Shown here: positions 57,226 through 64,000 of the stretch, one piece after another | Numbering within the stretch: position 1 is the stretch's first letter | Layout of the letters: each line of letters starts with the position of its first letter | NCBI RefSeq assembly: GCF_022695595.1 | Contig: NZ_CP074380.1 | Coordinates: forward strand, 4,624,501 to 4,688,500 | DNA: 64,000 bases | Source: Streptomyces sp. MST-110588 | GTDB taxonomy: Bacteria > Actinomycetota > Actinomycetes > Streptomycetales > Streptomycetaceae | Direction: 5' to 3' | Position numbers and translations under genes: made by a program | The notes under the pieces: generated by a model | The model's input: the letters and a program-made list of their open reading frames with translations, nothing else | Database searches by the model: none | Told to the model about the DNA's origin: nothing

Positions 57226-58743
57226 ATGCCTGAAACGTCCTCGTACGTCGATCCCCGGCGCTGGAAAGCGCTCATATTCATCGCCCTCGCCCAGTTGATG
57301 GTCGTGCTGGACGCGACGATCGTGAACATCGCGCTGCCCTCCGCCCAGACCGACCTGGGCATCTCCGACGCCAACCGGCAGTGGGTCATCACCGCCTACG
57401 CCCTGGCCTTCGGCGGTCTGCTGCTCTTCGGCGGCCGGGTCGCCGACCTGTGGGGCCGCAAGCGCACCTTCGTCATCGGCCTGATCGGCTTCGCCGTCGC
57501 CTCCGCGCTCGGCGGCGCCGCCGCCAACGAGGGCATGCTCCTGGGCGCCCGCGCCCTCCAGGGCGTCTTCGGCGCGCTGCTGGCGCCCTCCGCCCTCTCC
57601 CTGCTCGCGGTGACGTTCACCGAGGCCCGCGAGCGCGCCAAGGCGTTCGGCATCTTCGGTGCCATCGCCGGTGGCGGTGGCGCGGTCGGCCTGATCCTCG
57701 GCGGCGTGCTGACCGAGTACATGAACTGGCGCTGGACCTTCTTCGTCAACATCCCCTTCGCCGTGATCGCGGCGACCGGCGCGCTCATGGTCATCCGTGA
57801 GCCCGCGGAGAGCCGCAACCCCTCCCGGCTGGACGTCCCCGGCGTCCTCCTGGCCACCCTCGGCCTGGTCGCGCTGGTGTACGGCTTCACCCGCGCCGAG
57901 TCCGACGGCTGGGGCGCCGGCATGACGGTCGGCCTGTTCGTCGCGGCGGCGGTGCTGCTGGGTGCGTTCGTGCTGGTGGAGGCCAAGGTGAAGTCCCCGC
58001 TGCTGCCGCTGCGGGTGGTCACCGAGCGCAACCGTGGCGGCGTCTACATGTCGCTGGGCCTGGCCGTGATCGGCATGTTCGGTCTCTTCCTCTTCCTGAC
58101 CTACTACATGCAGATCGTCAAGGGTTACACCCCGGTCGTCACCGGCCTGGCCTTCCTGCCGATGATCGTCGGCATGATCACCGGCTCGACGCAGATCGGC
58201 GCCCGGCTGATGACCCGCGTGCGGCCCCGGCTCCTGATGGCCCCGGGCTTCCTGCTCGCCGCCGTCGGCATGCTGATGCTGACCCGGATCGGCCTGGACA
58301 CCTCCTACCCGGCGCTGATCCTGCCCGCCTTCCTCCTGCTGGGGCTCGGCATGGGTACGGCGTTCATGCCGGCCATGTCCCTGGCCACGCACGGTGTCCA
58401 GCCGCGCGACGCCGGTGTCGCCTCCGCGATGGTCAACACCTCGCAGCAGGTGGGCGGCGCGATCGGCACGGCCCTGCTGAACACCATCGCGGCCAGCGCC
58501 ACCACCGCGTACGCCACCTCGCACGCGGCCGGCGCCCGCTCCCCGGAGCTGCTCAAGCTCCAGTCGATGGTGCACGGCTACACCAGCGCCATCTGGTGGG
58601 CGGCCGGCATCCTGGTGGTGTCCGCGGCCCTGGCGTTCACCTTCATCAGCACCGGCCACCAGGGCGGCCCCAAGCAGGTCGCCGGCTCCGGTGACGGCGA
58701 GGGCGCGGCCGAGGACGTCCCCGTCCCGGTGATGGCGCACTGA
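57226..58743 (+). CDS. MFS multidrug efflux transporter (DHA2, 14 helices)
   Basis: A 505-residue proton-coupled exporter. Helix 1 has the DHA2 motif (LDATIVNIALPS), loop 2-3 has GRVADLWGRKR, and helix 5 has the antiporter motif (AIAGGGGAVGLILGG). Fourteen hydrophobic segments are visible. AGGTGG precedes the ATG at 57226 (an upstream GTG at 57214 is less likely). It is probably controlled by the adjacent TetR. It may export toxic compounds generally; a role in exporting the cluster's peptide is possible but unsupported. Confidence 0.92.
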   Translation: MPETSSYVDPRRWKALIFIALAQLMVVLDATIVNIALPSAQTDLGISDANRQWVITAYALAFGGLLLFGGRVADLWGRKRTFVIGLIGFAVASALGGAAANEGMLLGARALQGVFGALLAPSALSLLAVTFTEARERAKAFGIFGAIAGGGGAVGLILGGVLTEYMNWRWTFFVNIPFAVIAATGALMVIREPAESRNPSRLDVPGVLLATLGLVALVYGFTRAESDGWGAGMTVGLFVAAAVLLGAFVLVEAKVKSPLLPLRVVTERNRGGVYMSLGLAVIGMFGLFLFLTYYMQIVKGYTPVVTGLAFLPMIVGMITGSTQIGARLMTRVRPRLLMAPGFLLAAVGMLMLTRIGLDTSYPALILPAFLLLGLGMGTAFMPAMSLATHGVQPRDAGVASAMVNTSQQVGGAIGTALLNTIAASATTAYATSHAAGARSPELLKLQSMVHGYTSAIWWAAGILVVSAALAFTFISTGHQGGPKQVAGSGDGEGAAEDVPVPVMAH

Positions 58744-58752
58744 CGCACCCGA

Positions 58753-58827
58753 GCGGCCCGCTGTGTCCGTACGCCGCACGACCGTACGACCCGTACGCCG
58801 TACGACCGTACGGACACAGCGGGCCGC
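58753..58827. terminator. Bidirectional terminator between MFS and MarR genes
   Basis: Arms 58753-58773 and 58807-58827 are perfectly complementary over 21 bp. The 33-base loop contains several CGTACG-like short palindromes. It lies in the convergent gap of 114 bp. Confidence 0.8.
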
Positions 58828-58857
58828 CCCCATGGGCGCCGAGCCCGCCCCGGTCCC

Positions 58858-59355
58858 TCAGCGGAGCCAGGGCAGGTCGGCGCCCGCGGGCTGCAGGCCG
58901 TCCGCCACCACCCGGCAGATCTGCGCCAGTTGGGTGACCTGTTCGGGGGTGAGCCGGTCGAAGATCGCCGCGCGCACGGCGGCGACATGGCCCGGCGCGG
59001 CCTTCTCCAGGACGCGCATCCCCTCGTCGGTCAGCACGGCGTTCTGGCCGCGCTTGTCGGAGGGGCAGTCCTCGCGGCGGACCCAGCCGTTCTTCTCCAG
59101 GCGGGCGACGGCGTGCGAGAGTCGGGACCGGGTGATCTTGGCGTTCTGGGCCAGTTCGGTCATCCGCATCCGGCGTCTGGGGGCCCTGGAGAGCTGGACG
59201 AGCAGACCGTAGTAGATGTGCGGCATGCCGGCGTCGCGCTGGAGCTGCCGGTCGAGATGGTCCTCCAGCAGGGTGCTGGCGTGCAGGTACGACTGCCAGG
59301 CGTACTGCTCGTCCTCACCGAGCCAGCGCGGCTCGCCCGCGGAATCGTTGGTCAT
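58858..59355 (-). CDS. MarR-family regulator
   Basis: A 165-residue protein with a winged helix (about 60-120: RMRMTELAQNAKITRSRLSHAV, then the wing DCPSDKRGQNAVLTDEG). The DKRG wing motif is typical. It converges on the MFS gene. The start could be ATG 59355 or GTG 59364; neither has a strong binding site. Ligand and targets unknown. In its upstream region CCCGACTCCCGTG occurs twice (59415-59427, 59430-59442). Confidence 0.88.
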   Translation of the reverse strand: MTNDSAGEPRWLGEDEQYAWQSYLHASTLLEDHLDRQLQRDAGMPHIYYGLLVQLSRAPRRRMRMTELAQNAKITRSRLSHAVARLEKNGWVRREDCPSDKRGQNAVLTDEGMRVLEKAAPGHVAAVRAAIFDRLTPEQVTQLAQICRVVADGLQPAGADLPWLR

Positions 59356-59491
59356 AGCATCCACTGTCTCACCGGTCGCCCATTCCTTGATCCTCGGGCC
59401 GAATGCCCCTGGTCCCCGACTCCCGTGTTCCCGACTCCCGTGCCCCCGGCCCCCGAGTCCCTCAACAACTCACCGTGGAACGTCGGAAGAC

Positions 59492-60538
59492 TCACTCCCG
59501 CGGAATCAACTCCATCGCACGCAGCGCGGCGGCCGATGCCCGCTCGTCGCCGTCCTGGCTCCACGACATCACGTCCAGCGTCGCGTCGGTCATCTTGATC
59601 ACATGCTCGTCCCCGTGCGCGGTGGCCCGCTCGAAGACCTCCTCAGGGGTGAGCGGACCGGTCCGCAGCGGCGGGAGCGGCTCGTCAGGTGTGTAGACGG
59701 CGGCGAGCGCCGCGCTCGCCGCCCAGGCCGCGTCCAGCGAGGGCCCCCACAGCTCGCGGGGGAGCACCGGCAGCGTGCGGAGGATGGCGTTCGGAGCGGT
59801 CACCGCGTGGACGAGCAGGATGTTGTCGCCGTGGCCGTAGTCGAGGTAGTGATGGGCGGCGGCCCGTACGACCGCGGCGAGCTGCTCACGGGCGGCCTCC
59901 GGGTCCTGCGGGCGGCGCAGCGTCTGGGCGGCCTGGCGCCATCCCCGCGTCCCCGGGAGCTGCGCCAGCCCCGCCACCACCCCGACCTGCTGGTCGGCGA
60001 CGTGCGGCAGCGCGGCCAGGGCCTCGGCGGGGGAGGCCGTGCCGGCGGGCCGTACGGACACCGGGAGGGTGGTGTGCCGGGCCGCCCAGTAACCGAGGCC
60101 GTGCGCCAGCTCCGCCACCCGCGGCGCCGTCTCACCGTCCCGGGTGAGGGTGCGTACGGCATGGCCCACCCGGATGACGGGATGCGTGGCGGCACCGGAG
60201 ATCCCCGGCAGCAGCCGCGGCCACCACTGCACCAGAACCTCACGCCACGGCCGTTCGGCGATCCGCCGCGCGAAGTACGCCGTCCAGTCGGTGACCCGGC
60301 GCGGATCGCCCAGGGCCGCGCGCCAGTTCTCCTCCGTGATCCGCTCCCGGGGCGCGGGCACGTCCTCCAGCCTGGTTTCGTACCGGTCCAGCCAGTTGTG
60401 CACGGAACGGGACCGGCCGTTGCGCACCAGCGCCTCGACGGCCATCGGACCGTGATTGCTCAGATACCCGTGGAACTCCGGACCGCAGGTGTGAAGACGT
60501 TCCAGAGCTTCGTCGAGGATTCCGCTCGTCGTGTCCAT
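59492..60538 (-). CDS. Questin oxidase-like protein
   Basis: A 348-residue protein of the questin oxidase-like family (DUF4243), with the N-terminal NHGPMAVEAL, the DPRRVTDW region, a THPVIRVGHAVR segment and a C-terminal HYLDYGHGDNILLVHAVT. Fungal members cleave the anthraquinone questin. The bacterial members are uncharacterised, so substrate and reaction here are unknown. It stands alone on the minus strand, divergent from a split-barrel protein gene across 267 bp in which I identify no motif. Confidence 0.8.
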   Translation of the reverse strand: MDTTSGILDEALERLHTCGPEFHGYLSNHGPMAVEALVRNGRSRSVHNWLDRYETRLEDVPAPRERITEENWRAALGDPRRVTDWTAYFARRIAERPWREVLVQWWPRLLPGISGAATHPVIRVGHAVRTLTRDGETAPRVAELAHGLGYWAARHTTLPVSVRPAGTASPAEALAALPHVADQQVGVVAGLAQLPGTRGWRQAAQTLRRPQDPEAAREQLAAVVRAAAHHYLDYGHGDNILLVHAVTAPNAILRTLPVLPRELWGPSLDAAWAASAALAAVYTPDEPLPPLRTGPLTPEEVFERATAHGDEHVIKMTDATLDVMSWSQDGDERASAAALRAMELIPRE

Positions 60539-60805
60539 ATGCCGAGGCTAAGTCGTGGGACGCCTGCGGGTAACGGGCTGCGGCCCTACGCCACGGGTCG
60601 TAAGGACACAGGTCGCAGGTGGTACGACCGGGACCGCGGAGGCGACGCCCGCCGCCGGTGCCCCGGACTGCCCGGGAGCCCGAGGCACCGTCCCCCTCCC
60701 GAGACCGATCCCGGACATGCATGCGAAACCCGGGCGGAGCGGGCGGCGCTGTGCGAGCGTATGGAGTCACCGAACGTTCCTGTGCCGAACGCTGAGGAGA
60801 GTCCT

Positions 60806-61228
60806 ATGGCGATGACCGCAGAAGAACGCAGCGAGTTCCTGGCAGGGCCGCATGTGGCCGTGCTGTCCGTGGCGTCGGGGAGCGAGCGGGGGCCGCTCAC
60901 CACGCCCGTCTGGTACCTCTACCGCCCCGGCGGCGATGTCCTGCTCTACACCGGCCGTACGTCCCGCAAGGGCCGGCTGATCGAGCGGGCCGGCCGGTTC
61001 ACGCTGACCGTCCAGAGCACCTCGCCGAACTACCGCTACGCCGCCGTCGAGGGACCGGCCGAGTTCTTCGACATCACCCCTGAACTGGTCAAGGAGGTCA
61101 CCGCCCGCTACGTGCCGCCCGAGGCGGTGGACGGCTACGCCGAGCAGATGCTCGCCAGCCGCAAGGACCTGGTCGCCGTCCGCCTCACCCCGGAGCGGTG
61201 GAACGCCGCGGACATGGGCCCCGCCTGA
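60806..61228 (+). CDS. Pyridoxamine 5'-phosphate oxidase-like (split-barrel FMN) protein
   Basis: A 140-residue split beta-barrel protein (VAVLSVASGSERGPLTTPVWYLY, then LYTGRTSRKGRLIER) of the group that binds FMN, F420 or heme. The ATG at 60806 follows GAGGAGA; an upstream ATG at 60761 is possible. It is probably a small redox enzyme; the substrate is unknown. A second split-barrel gene follows after an inverted repeat. Confidence 0.85.
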   Translation: MAMTAEERSEFLAGPHVAVLSVASGSERGPLTTPVWYLYRPGGDVLLYTGRTSRKGRLIERAGRFTLTVQSTSPNYRYAAVEGPAEFFDITPELVKEVTARYVPPEAVDGYAEQMLASRKDLVAVRLTPERWNAADMGPA

Positions 61229-61267
61229 CCGGAAGCACCAGAAGTACCGGAGGCACCGGAAGCGCCG

Positions 61268-61300
61268 CGGGATACCCGACACAGGATGTCGGGTATCCCG
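61268..61300. promoter_or_regulatory. 14-bp inverted repeat between two split-barrel genes
   Basis: Arms 61268-61281 and 61287-61300 (CGGGATACCCGACA and its complement) flank a 5-base loop. It is 40 bp after one stop and 14 bp before the next ATG. It lacks a T-run, so it may be an operator or an RNA hairpin close to the ribosome binding site. Confidence 0.5.
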
Positions 61301-61314
61301 TCCACCCTGAACCC

Positions 61315-61833
61315 ATGACGAGCGACCCCACACCCGAGGCCCTGACCTGGACGGCCTTCGCAGCCGCCGAACCTGCCCTGGCCCGCCACGTGCAGAACCG
61401 ATTCGGCGCACACCGCCACCACATCCTCGGCACCCTCCGCAGGGACGGCTCGGTCCGGCTCTGCGGCCTGGAGGCGGACTTCCGCTTCGGCGAGCTGTGG
61501 CTGGGCATGATGAACGGCTCCCGCAAGGCACAGGACCTGCGGCGCGACCCGCGGTTCGCACTTCACGCCAACCCCGGCCCGGACACGGACATGGCGGGCG
61601 GCGACGTACGCGTGGCCGGCCGCGCGGTGGAGGTCCACGACCCGGACCTCCTCACCCGCTACGCGGAACAGACCTCCCCGCCGCAGCCCTTCCACCTCTT
61701 CCGGGCGGAGCTGACAGAAGTCGTACGCACGTACATCGATGACCCGCATATCGTCGTGGAGACGTGGCGCCCCGGCCGCCCCTCACGCACCATACGGCGT
61801 ACGAGCGAGAACCCCCCTCCTCCGGAGAGCTGA
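61315..61833 (+). CDS. Pyridoxamine 5'-phosphate oxidase-family protein
   Basis: A 172-residue protein with a split-barrel core (HILGTLRRDGSVRLCGLEADFRF, then LWLGMMNGSRKAQDLRRDPRFAL), typical of uncharacterised FMN-binding stress proteins. The ATG at 61315 directly follows the inverted repeat; no clear ribosome site is visible, so it may be leaderless or coupled to the hairpin. Substrate unknown. Confidence 0.82.
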   Translation: MTSDPTPEALTWTAFAAAEPALARHVQNRFGAHRHHILGTLRRDGSVRLCGLEADFRFGELWLGMMNGSRKAQDLRRDPRFALHANPGPDTDMAGGDVRVAGRAVEVHDPDLLTRYAEQTSPPQPFHLFRAELTEVVRTYIDDPHIVVETWRPGRPSRTIRRTSENPPPPES

Positions 61834-61939
61834 CCGGCCCGCCGCGGCGCCCTGTGGACGCGTCCTGGGCCCAGGTCACGGTCCTCGGCCCAGGTCACGC
61901 GCGAAGGTCCGCCCCCCTGCCGCCCTCCGGATGCCGCCG

Positions 61940-62422
61940 CTACCGCCGCTCCTCGGACCGGCCGGCCGACAGATGGGCGTCACGGGAGACCCGGTGCCCG
62001 CCGTGCAGACCGTGCGGCTCGCGGGTCCGGTGTGTACGGAAGAGGTACAGCGAGGCGACGAACATCGCGGCTCCCAGAATCAGCCCCACGGCCACGGCCC
62101 GCAGCACCGGCGGGCCGGTGAGGCTGTACAGGACGCCCATGGCGGTGCCGAAGAGCGCTCCGTACGCCAGCGCCCGGGTTTCGGTGATCATCGAGGACTG
62201 GTGGCGCACCAGCAGCAGCCCCAGCGCGCCGGAGACCACCGCCGCCAGCAGGCCGAGCAGGACGGCGCGGATCCCGCTCGCGCCGTTGGACTGGAGGATG
62301 AAGAGCGTGTAGATGCCGTACGCCAGGGCCGCGGCGACCGGCAGGGCCACAGCGGTGGACATGTGGTGATGGGCTCGGGCCGGGACGGCGGTAGCGCCGC
62401 GCCGGTGGACGGGTACGTGCAT
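61940..62422 (-). CDS. Four-helix membrane protein
   Basis: A 160-residue protein with four hydrophobic segments (about 24-44, 50-72, 83-103 and 107-128), a His-rich N-terminal tail (RAHHHM) and a basic, His-containing C-terminus. AGGAAGGAG precedes the ATG at 62422. I do not recognise the family. Confidence 0.7.
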   Translation of the reverse strand: MHVPVHRRGATAVPARAHHHMSTAVALPVAAALAYGIYTLFILQSNGASGIRAVLLGLLAAVVSGALGLLLVRHQSSMITETRALAYGALFGTAMGVLYSLTGPPVLRAVAVGLILGAAMFVASLYLFRTHRTREPHGLHGGHRVSRDAHLSAGRSEERR

Positions 62423-62605
62423 GACGGGCTCCTTCCTGTTGCCCCTCGTGTCCAGGCGACACCCGGCCGCCCCCGCCGTCAACTGGATCAGCCCGCAGCC
62501 GAAAAGATCTTTGACGTACTCGTGCCGGGCGGCGGCGTACTCGTACCGGGAGACGTCCTGCCGGCCCCCGAACCCACGGCCCACCCCACCGAACGCACCG
62601 ACGTA

Positions 62606-62640
62606 CCGGAACCCGGAACCCGGAACCCGGAACCCGGAAC
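62606..62640. repeat. Five tandem heptamers CCGGAAC
   Basis: Exactly five copies of CCGGAAC run head to tail. They lie in the 628-bp gap 62423-63050 upstream of the sigma factor gene, in which I see no gene. Function unknown. Confidence 0.9.
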
Positions 62641-62938
62641 GGACGGTCCGGCCCCCGGCCGCCCTCTTGGGCAACTTGGGCAACCACAAGGCGATGAGGG
62701 CCGTCTTTCAGAGGGAAAGAGCAGCCACGACGCCGCTGCGGCGGGTGAAGGGCTGTGCGCCGAATGTGACGGGCGTCTCATGTGCGCAGTGGTCGCACGT
62801 GGTTGCCGAGGCCGATGAGACCTTGGAGGCCCGTTGTGACGCCCGGTCTGACCTGCGCTTCATCGCGCTCCGCCAACGCGCGGCCTCTCCCTGTGAGGGG
62901 GCAGGGTACTGCATGATCAGAAAAAAGGCGTGCGGCGT

Positions 62939-62966
62939 GGGAATTCTGTCCGGATTCCAGCCGTTG
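62939..62966 (+). promoter_or_regulatory. SigR-type promoter of the sigma factor gene
   Basis: GGGAAT (62939-62944), an 18-base spacer and GTTG (62963-62966) match the thiol-stress SigR consensus GGAAT-N18-GTT. It predicts a leader of about 80 bases. hrdD is a reported SigR target in S. coelicolor, which supports both this site and the gene name. Confidence 0.75.
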
Positions 62967-63050
62967 TTTCCTACGGATGGGGTACTCGGGTCGTACTGAT
63001 ACCTCACCGCCACCATCCCGCGACCGACTCATCGCAAAGGGAGCATACGC

Positions 63051-64000
63051 ATGGCAACCCGTGCCGTCGCCCGACGTCAGGCCACCACCAGCGGTGCCGA
63101 CGGGGCCAGCAGTGTTCGCGCCGCAGGCGGGGAGATCGCCGATCGCGACCTGGTCGGCATGTACCTCGACGAGATCGCGCGTACGCCCCTGCTCGACGCC
63201 GCCAAAGAAGTCGAGCTGTCCCAGACCATCGAAGCCGGCGTCTACGCCCGCCAGATCCTGGACGGCGAGATAACCGACGGCAACGCCGCCGGCGCCAGCC
63301 GCGAGGAACTGGAAGCGCTGGCCGCCGAAGGTGACCGCGCCAAGGACGTCTTCATCCGCTCCAACCTCCGCCTGGTGGTCGCGGTCGCCCGCCGCTACCC
63401 GCGCAGCGGCCTTCCCCTCCTGGACCTGATCCAGGAAGGCAACGCGGGCCTGGTGCGCGCCGTCGAGAAGTTCGACTACGCCAAGGGCTTCAAGTTCTCC
63501 ACGTACGCCACGTGGTGGATCCGCCAGGCCATCACCCGCTCCATCGCCGACCAGTCCCGTACGATCCGGCTCCCCGTCCACCTCGTCGAGGAACTGGGCC
63601 GCATCCGCCGCGTCCAGCGCGAGTTCAACCGCGAGAACGGCCGCGACCCGGAGCCCGCCGAGATCGCCAAGGAGCTGAACTCCACGCCGGAGCGCGTCAC
63701 GGACGTACTGGACTGGGCCCGCGACCCGGTCAGTCTGAACATGTCCGTGGACGACGAGGGCGACACCCAGTTCGGCGACCTCCTGGAGGACACCTCCGCC
63801 GCCTCCCCCGAACAGTCCGTCCTCACCCTCCTGCGCAGCGAGGAACTGGAAGACCTCATCGACCGCCTCGACCACCGCACCGCCTCGATCATCAAGGCCC
63901 GCTACGGCATCGAGGACGGCCGCGAGCGCACCCTGACCGAGGTCGGCAAACAGCACGGCCTCACCCGCGAACGAATCCGCCAGATCGAGAAGCACGCCCT
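63051..64000 (+). CDS. hrdD: HrdD-type sigma-70 factor, 3' end cut by the window
   Basis: The visible 316 residues form a group 2 (non-essential principal-like) sigma factor without a long region 1.1. Region 1.2 is [26 protein letters not shown]. Regions 2.1-2.4 run from [28 protein letters not shown] to [29 protein letters not shown]. Region 3 begins [13 protein letters not shown]. Region 4.2 is [23 protein letters not shown], where the window ends. The ATG follows AAAGGGA. The short N-terminus ([10 protein letters not shown]) and the SigR promoter make HrdD the best match among Streptomyces Hrd factors. Confidence 0.85.
   Translation, partial: MATRAVARRQATTSGADGASSVRAAGGEIADRDLVGMYLDEIARTPLLDAAKEVELSQTIEAGVYARQILDGEITDGNAAGASREELEALAAEGDRAKDVFIRSNLRLVVAVARRYPRSGLPLLDLIQEGNAGLVRAVEKFDYAKGFKFSTYATWWIRQAITRSIADQSRTIRLPVHLVEELGRIRRVQREFNRENGRDPEPAEIAKELNSTPERVTDVLDWARDPVSLNMSVDDEGDTQFGDLLEDTSAASPEQSVLTLLRSEELEDLIDRLDHRTASIIKARYGIEDGRERTLTEVGKQHGLTRERIRQIEKHA

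Overview
This window is high-GC actinobacterial DNA, almost certainly from a Streptomyces chromosome. The evidence is strong G/C bias at third codon positions, GGAGG-type ribosome binding sites, many GTG starts, a TTA-containing regulatory gene and an HrdD-type sigma factor. Its core (about 7.0-51.3 kb) is a nonribosomal peptide gene cluster. Module order, adenylation-pocket residues and accessory genes match the desotamide/wollamide family of cyclic hexapeptides (Trp-Leu-D-Leu-Val or allo-Ile-Asn-Gly or D-Orn).

Layout. 0-0.35 kb: end of a lipoprotein gene. 0.7-7.0 kb: a NarL-type two-component system divergent from a MacB/FtsX-like ABC exporter and a small membrane protein. 7.2-8.6 kb: a stand-alone penicillin-binding-protein-type cyclase (SurE/DsaJ type). 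8.9-23.2 kb: NRPS1, four modules (A-T / C-A-T-E / C-A-T-E / C-A-T), interrupted in this sequence by a one-base deletion in a G run at 12293-12296. 23.3-31.3 kb: NRPS2 (C-A-T-C-A-T-E; Asn, then a basic residue) followed by an MbtH gene. 31.7 kb: a SnoaL-like isomerase. 32.1-40.0 kb: NRPS3 (C-A-T-C-A-T-E; Asn, then Gly) followed by a second, degenerate MbtH gene. 40.7-42.3 kb: a branched-chain aminotransferase and a YbaK-type aminoacyl-tRNA deacylase. 42.7 kb: a dimethylargininase/amidinotransferase-family enzyme. 43.6-51.3 kb: extra tryptophan-pathway genes (trpC, trpD, trpG, trpE, class II DAHP synthase) around a MocR regulator.

How it works (inference). NRPS1 makes a tetrapeptide. Two paralogous two-module enzymes with near-identical N-termini then compete for it, so the assembly line bifurcates to a Gly-ending (desotamide-like) and a basic-ending (wollamide-like) hexapeptide. 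The PBP-type enzyme releases and cyclises both. The aminotransferase and SnoaL-like protein supply allo-Ile, the trp genes supply Trp, and the amidino-processing enzyme is a candidate for the Arg/Orn position. The two NRPS genes share long near-identical tracts but different second A-domain cores, which is what duplication followed by intragenomic recombination would leave. To my recollection this bifurcation has been described for wollamide producers, so the cluster itself is probably not new. Less obvious features are the frameshift, the degraded epimerase, the MbtH repeat expansion, the editing enzyme and a promoter-like element shared by the cyclase and amidino-enzyme transcripts.

Right flank (51.3-64 kb): an ArsR-like regulator with a TTA codon, two small membrane-protein genes, a secreted M6 metalloprotease, a TetR/MFS efflux pair, MarR, a questin-oxidase-like protein, two FMN-binding split-barrel proteins, a membrane protein and the start of hrdD with a consensus SigR promoter. 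No rRNA, tRNA, CRISPR array or insertion sequence was seen.
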